NCBI GenBank assembly: GCA_036389695.1
Contig: DASVWG010000482.1
Coordinates: 1 to 5,635 of the forward strand
Direction of reading: 5' to 3'
Length of the DNA: 5,635 bases
From: JALZHR01 sp036389695
Lineage (GTDB): Bacteria > Acidobacteriota > Blastocatellia > Pyrinomonadales > Pyrinomonadaceae
Of this stretch, positions 3,912 through 5,635 are shown one piece after another; position 1 is the stretch's first letter; each line of letters opens with the position of its first letter. A program made the position numbers and the translations under genes. Below the pieces are notes generated by a model. The model searched no databases and was not told where the DNA came from. It saw only the letters and a list, made by a program, of their open reading frames with translations.

Positions 3912-5635
3912 TTACGCTGGTAAATCAATGCGCCGGAGCAAATCGTGAAAGCGCGAATCGTCGCGTAAGGCGTCGACCATCGGCTCGACTTTTATGAACG
4001 GCAAAAATCCGGAGCGTTCTTCGAAAGCTTTTTTCAGCCATTCGAACGTTTTGTCCGGATTGCCCAAGCCCAGATAAATCATCGCGATGTTGTATGCCGA
4101 AACGTATTGCCGTTTGGCGTATTCCTGCAAGCTTGCCAGAACTTCCAGAGCTTCCGTTTCTTTTCCGGCGCGGGCGTAGGCGTATCCGAGATAAGATTCA
4201 AACGCCAAGCCGCCGCTCGAAAACGTGACCGCTTTGTTCAGCGCGGCAATCGCGTTGTCTAATTTGCCTTGCTGCAAATAAGCCAAGCCGAGATTGCGAT
4301 ACGCCGAGGTGGAATATTTATCCAGCTCCAGCGCTTTGTTGCATTCTTCAATCGCCTTCTCGTAATCGCGCGCGAAATAATATGCGTAGCCGAGGCTGAC
4401 GTGTGCGAACGGCGAAAGCGGGTCAAGCCGCTGCACCTGTTTGCCTTTTTCAATCGCTTCGTCGAAGCGCCCGACGGCTTTCAGATAAAAGCCGTAGCCG
4501 TCGTGCGCGCTCGGATAATTCGGGCTCAGCTCGATGGCTCGTTTAAATTCGCGCTCGGCTTCCTTCCAGTTCCAATCGTAAAGCAGATACGAAAATCCGA
4601 GCGAGCAATGCGCTTCGCCGAGCGCGTCGTCCAGTTCCAGAGCTTTTAGCGCGGCGGCTTTCGCTCGCGGATAACCTTTGTGCGGCGACCATCCGCCGGT
4701 TGACGAAGCCAGAAAGCCGTAAGCATCGGCAATACCGGAAAAAGCCAGCGCGTAATTCGGGTCGAGGTCAATCGCCTTCTGGAAATATTCGATGCCTTTT
4801 TTAATCCATTCTTCGGTGCGCTTGGAAGTGACGAAATAGCGACCTTTCAGATAAAACTGGTAGGCTTCGGTGTTTTCGGTGTAGCGTTTGGCGAGTTGTT
4901 TTTTCTGCTCGCCGGTCAGTTTCAGTTTTAATTTTTCGCTGATGTCTTCGGCGATTTCTTCGACCAGCGAAAAAATATCGGTTGTCGTGCGGCGATATTG
5001 TTCGCCCCACAAGTGCGCTTCGTTGGCGATGTCGACGAGCTCCATCTTGACGATTATCGAATCGCCGATTTGCACGACGCGACCGGCGACAATCGCGCGA
5101 ACGCCGAGCTCGCTTCCGATTTCCTGCAAATCCGCTTGTTTCCCTTTGTAGCGAAAAGCCGTGCTGCGCGGCACGACGCGCAGCTTCGGCAGCACGGAAA
5201 GAGAATTGATGATGCACTCGGTGATGCCGTCGGAAAGATATTCGGAGTTCGGGTCGTCGCCGTCATTAACGAGCGGCAGAACGGCGAGCGAATCAATCGC
5301 CCGGCGCGTTTTGCGCATCGGGCGCACGAGCGAATCTTTCGGCATAGCGAGCGTCATCTGGCGTTCCGCCGAAATAAAATCCGAACTGTTGACGCGCTTT
5401 AATTCGGTTTCAAATTCCAGACGCTGCCGCATCCGTTTCAAATCGCTCAAAAAACCTTTTATAGTTTGATAACGCTGCTCGCGGTCTTTGTTCAAGGCTT
5501 TGGCGATGCTCCATTCCAGCTCCGACGGAATATTTTTGACAAGCTCGCCGAGCGGTTTCGGCTCGCTTTTCAGAATCGAGGCGATAACATCGCTGATGGT
5601 GCCGCCCGCAAAAGGCAGACGACCGGCAATCATTT
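3912..5635 (-). CDS. Ser/Thr protein kinase with TolB-like domain and TPR repeats, C-terminal part (cut by right window edge)
   Basis: The visible 574 or so residues are the end of a larger signalling protein. Counting from the Met encoded at 5633-5631 as 1, residues 1-70 are the last part of a Hanks-type kinase domain: MIAGRLPFAG matches the kinase subdomain IX end (usually preceded by YE), and NKDREQRYQT (48-57) contains the conserved subdomain XI Arg. That Met is therefore internal, not the start, and the ATP-binding and catalytic loops lie outside the window. A charged linker (71-112) has no hydrophobic membrane segment. Residues about 113-240 form the TolB-like domain often found in such kinases and adenylate-cyclase-like proteins (SLAVLPLVN, EYLSDGITECIINSL, RVVPRSTAFRYKG, ELGVRAIVAGRV, LVDIANEAHLWGEQY). 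From about 255 to 545 run some seven TPR-like helix pairs, with clear DPNYA and LGYAY signatures, ending in FHDLLRRIDLPA. The TPR part should bind partners; substrates are unknown. It converges on the MgtE-like gene. Confidence 0.93.
   Translation of the reverse strand, partial: MIAGRLPFAGGTISDVIASILKSEPKPLGELVKNIPSELEWSIAKALNKDREQRYQTIKGFLSDLKRMRQRLEFETELKRVNSSDFISAERQMTLAMPKDSLVRPMRKTRRAIDSLAVLPLVNDGDDPNSEYLSDGITECIINSLSVLPKLRVVPRSTAFRYKGKQADLQEIGSELGVRAIVAGRVVQIGDSIIVKMELVDIANEAHLWGEQYRRTTTDIFSLVEEIAEDISEKLKLKLTGEQKKQLAKRYTENTEAYQFYLKGRYFVTSKRTEEWIKKGIEYFQKAIDLDPNYALAFSGIADAYGFLASSTGGWSPHKGYPRAKAAALKALELDDALGEAHCSLGFSYLLYDWNWKEAEREFKRAIELSPNYPSAHDGYGFYLKAVGRFDEAIEKGKQVQRLDPLSPFAHVSLGYAYYFARDYEKAIEECNKALELDKYSTSAYRNLGLAYLQQGKLDNAIAALNKAVTFSSGGLAFESYLGYAYARAGKETEALEVLASLQEYAKRQYVSAYNIAMIYLGLGNPDKTFEWLKKAFEERSGFLPFIKVEPMVDALRDDSRFHDLLRRIDLPA

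Noticed and set aside
4269..4649. 126-codon plus-strand reading frame opposite the TPR region
   Set aside because: It is fully antisense to a well-supported kinase/TPR coding sequence and its translation is low-complexity with no recognisable domain, as expected of a shadow frame in GC-biased DNA.
3912..5633. Met codon at 5633-5631 as the true start of the kinase/TPR protein
   Set aside because: MIAGRLPF is the middle of kinase subdomain IX, so the real start and catalytic core lie beyond the window edge.

Overview
The window looks like ordinary chromosomal DNA, roughly half GC, from an environmental bacterium. Acidobacteriota, in a Blastocatellia-like lineage, is my best guess. The strongest pointer is the large gene at the right edge, a Ser/Thr kinase fused to a TolB-like sensor-type domain and a TPR array; this architecture is strongly expanded in Acidobacteriota. 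The palindromic short-tandem-repeat spacers fit that kind of genome but prove nothing. The phylum is inference. I see no tRNA, rRNA, CRISPR array, insertion sequence, transposase or phage gene.

Layout, left to right. (1) 1-552, minus: N-terminal half of a dTDP-glucose 4,6-dehydratase (rfbB/rmlB), cut by the left edge. (2) 668-1270, minus: a zinc-ribbon, two-helix membrane protein with a C-terminal bacterial PH (bPH2/YdbS-like) domain. (3) 1462-2298, minus: a secreted Slt-type lytic transglycosylase followed by a clear intrinsic terminator (1384-1416). (4) 2591-3763, plus: a soluble protein with two PRC-barrel-like modules, an MgtE-type N-terminal domain and a CBS pair, but no transporter membrane domain. 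(5) 3912-5635, minus: the C-terminal part of the kinase/TolB-like/TPR protein, cut by the right edge. Genes 3 and 4 are divergent, genes 4 and 5 convergent. The terminator separates gene 3 from genes 2 and 1, which point the same way.

The genes do not form one recognisable pathway. Genes 1 and 3 concern the cell envelope (activated deoxysugar for surface polysaccharide; peptidoglycan cleavage), gene 2 is an inner-membrane protein of unknown role, gene 4 is probably a divalent-cation or nucleotide-responsive regulatory subunit, and gene 5 is a signalling kinase.

The most interesting signal is between the genes. Three of the four spacers carry a palindrome whose arms are short tandem repeats, and each uses a different unit: an 8-nt unit (gtgaaaaa) at 569-673, a 7-nt unit (ctttgaa) at 1278-1348, and cacagag plus agggat units at 3776-3906, the last with a perfect 31-bp stem. 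The fourth spacer carries a REP/BIME-like pair of inverted hairpin elements (2457-2553). Two of the arrays touch coding-sequence boundaries: one supplies the stop codon of gene 2 and another takes up its ribosome-binding region. I do not see a new multi-gene system in the coding part.
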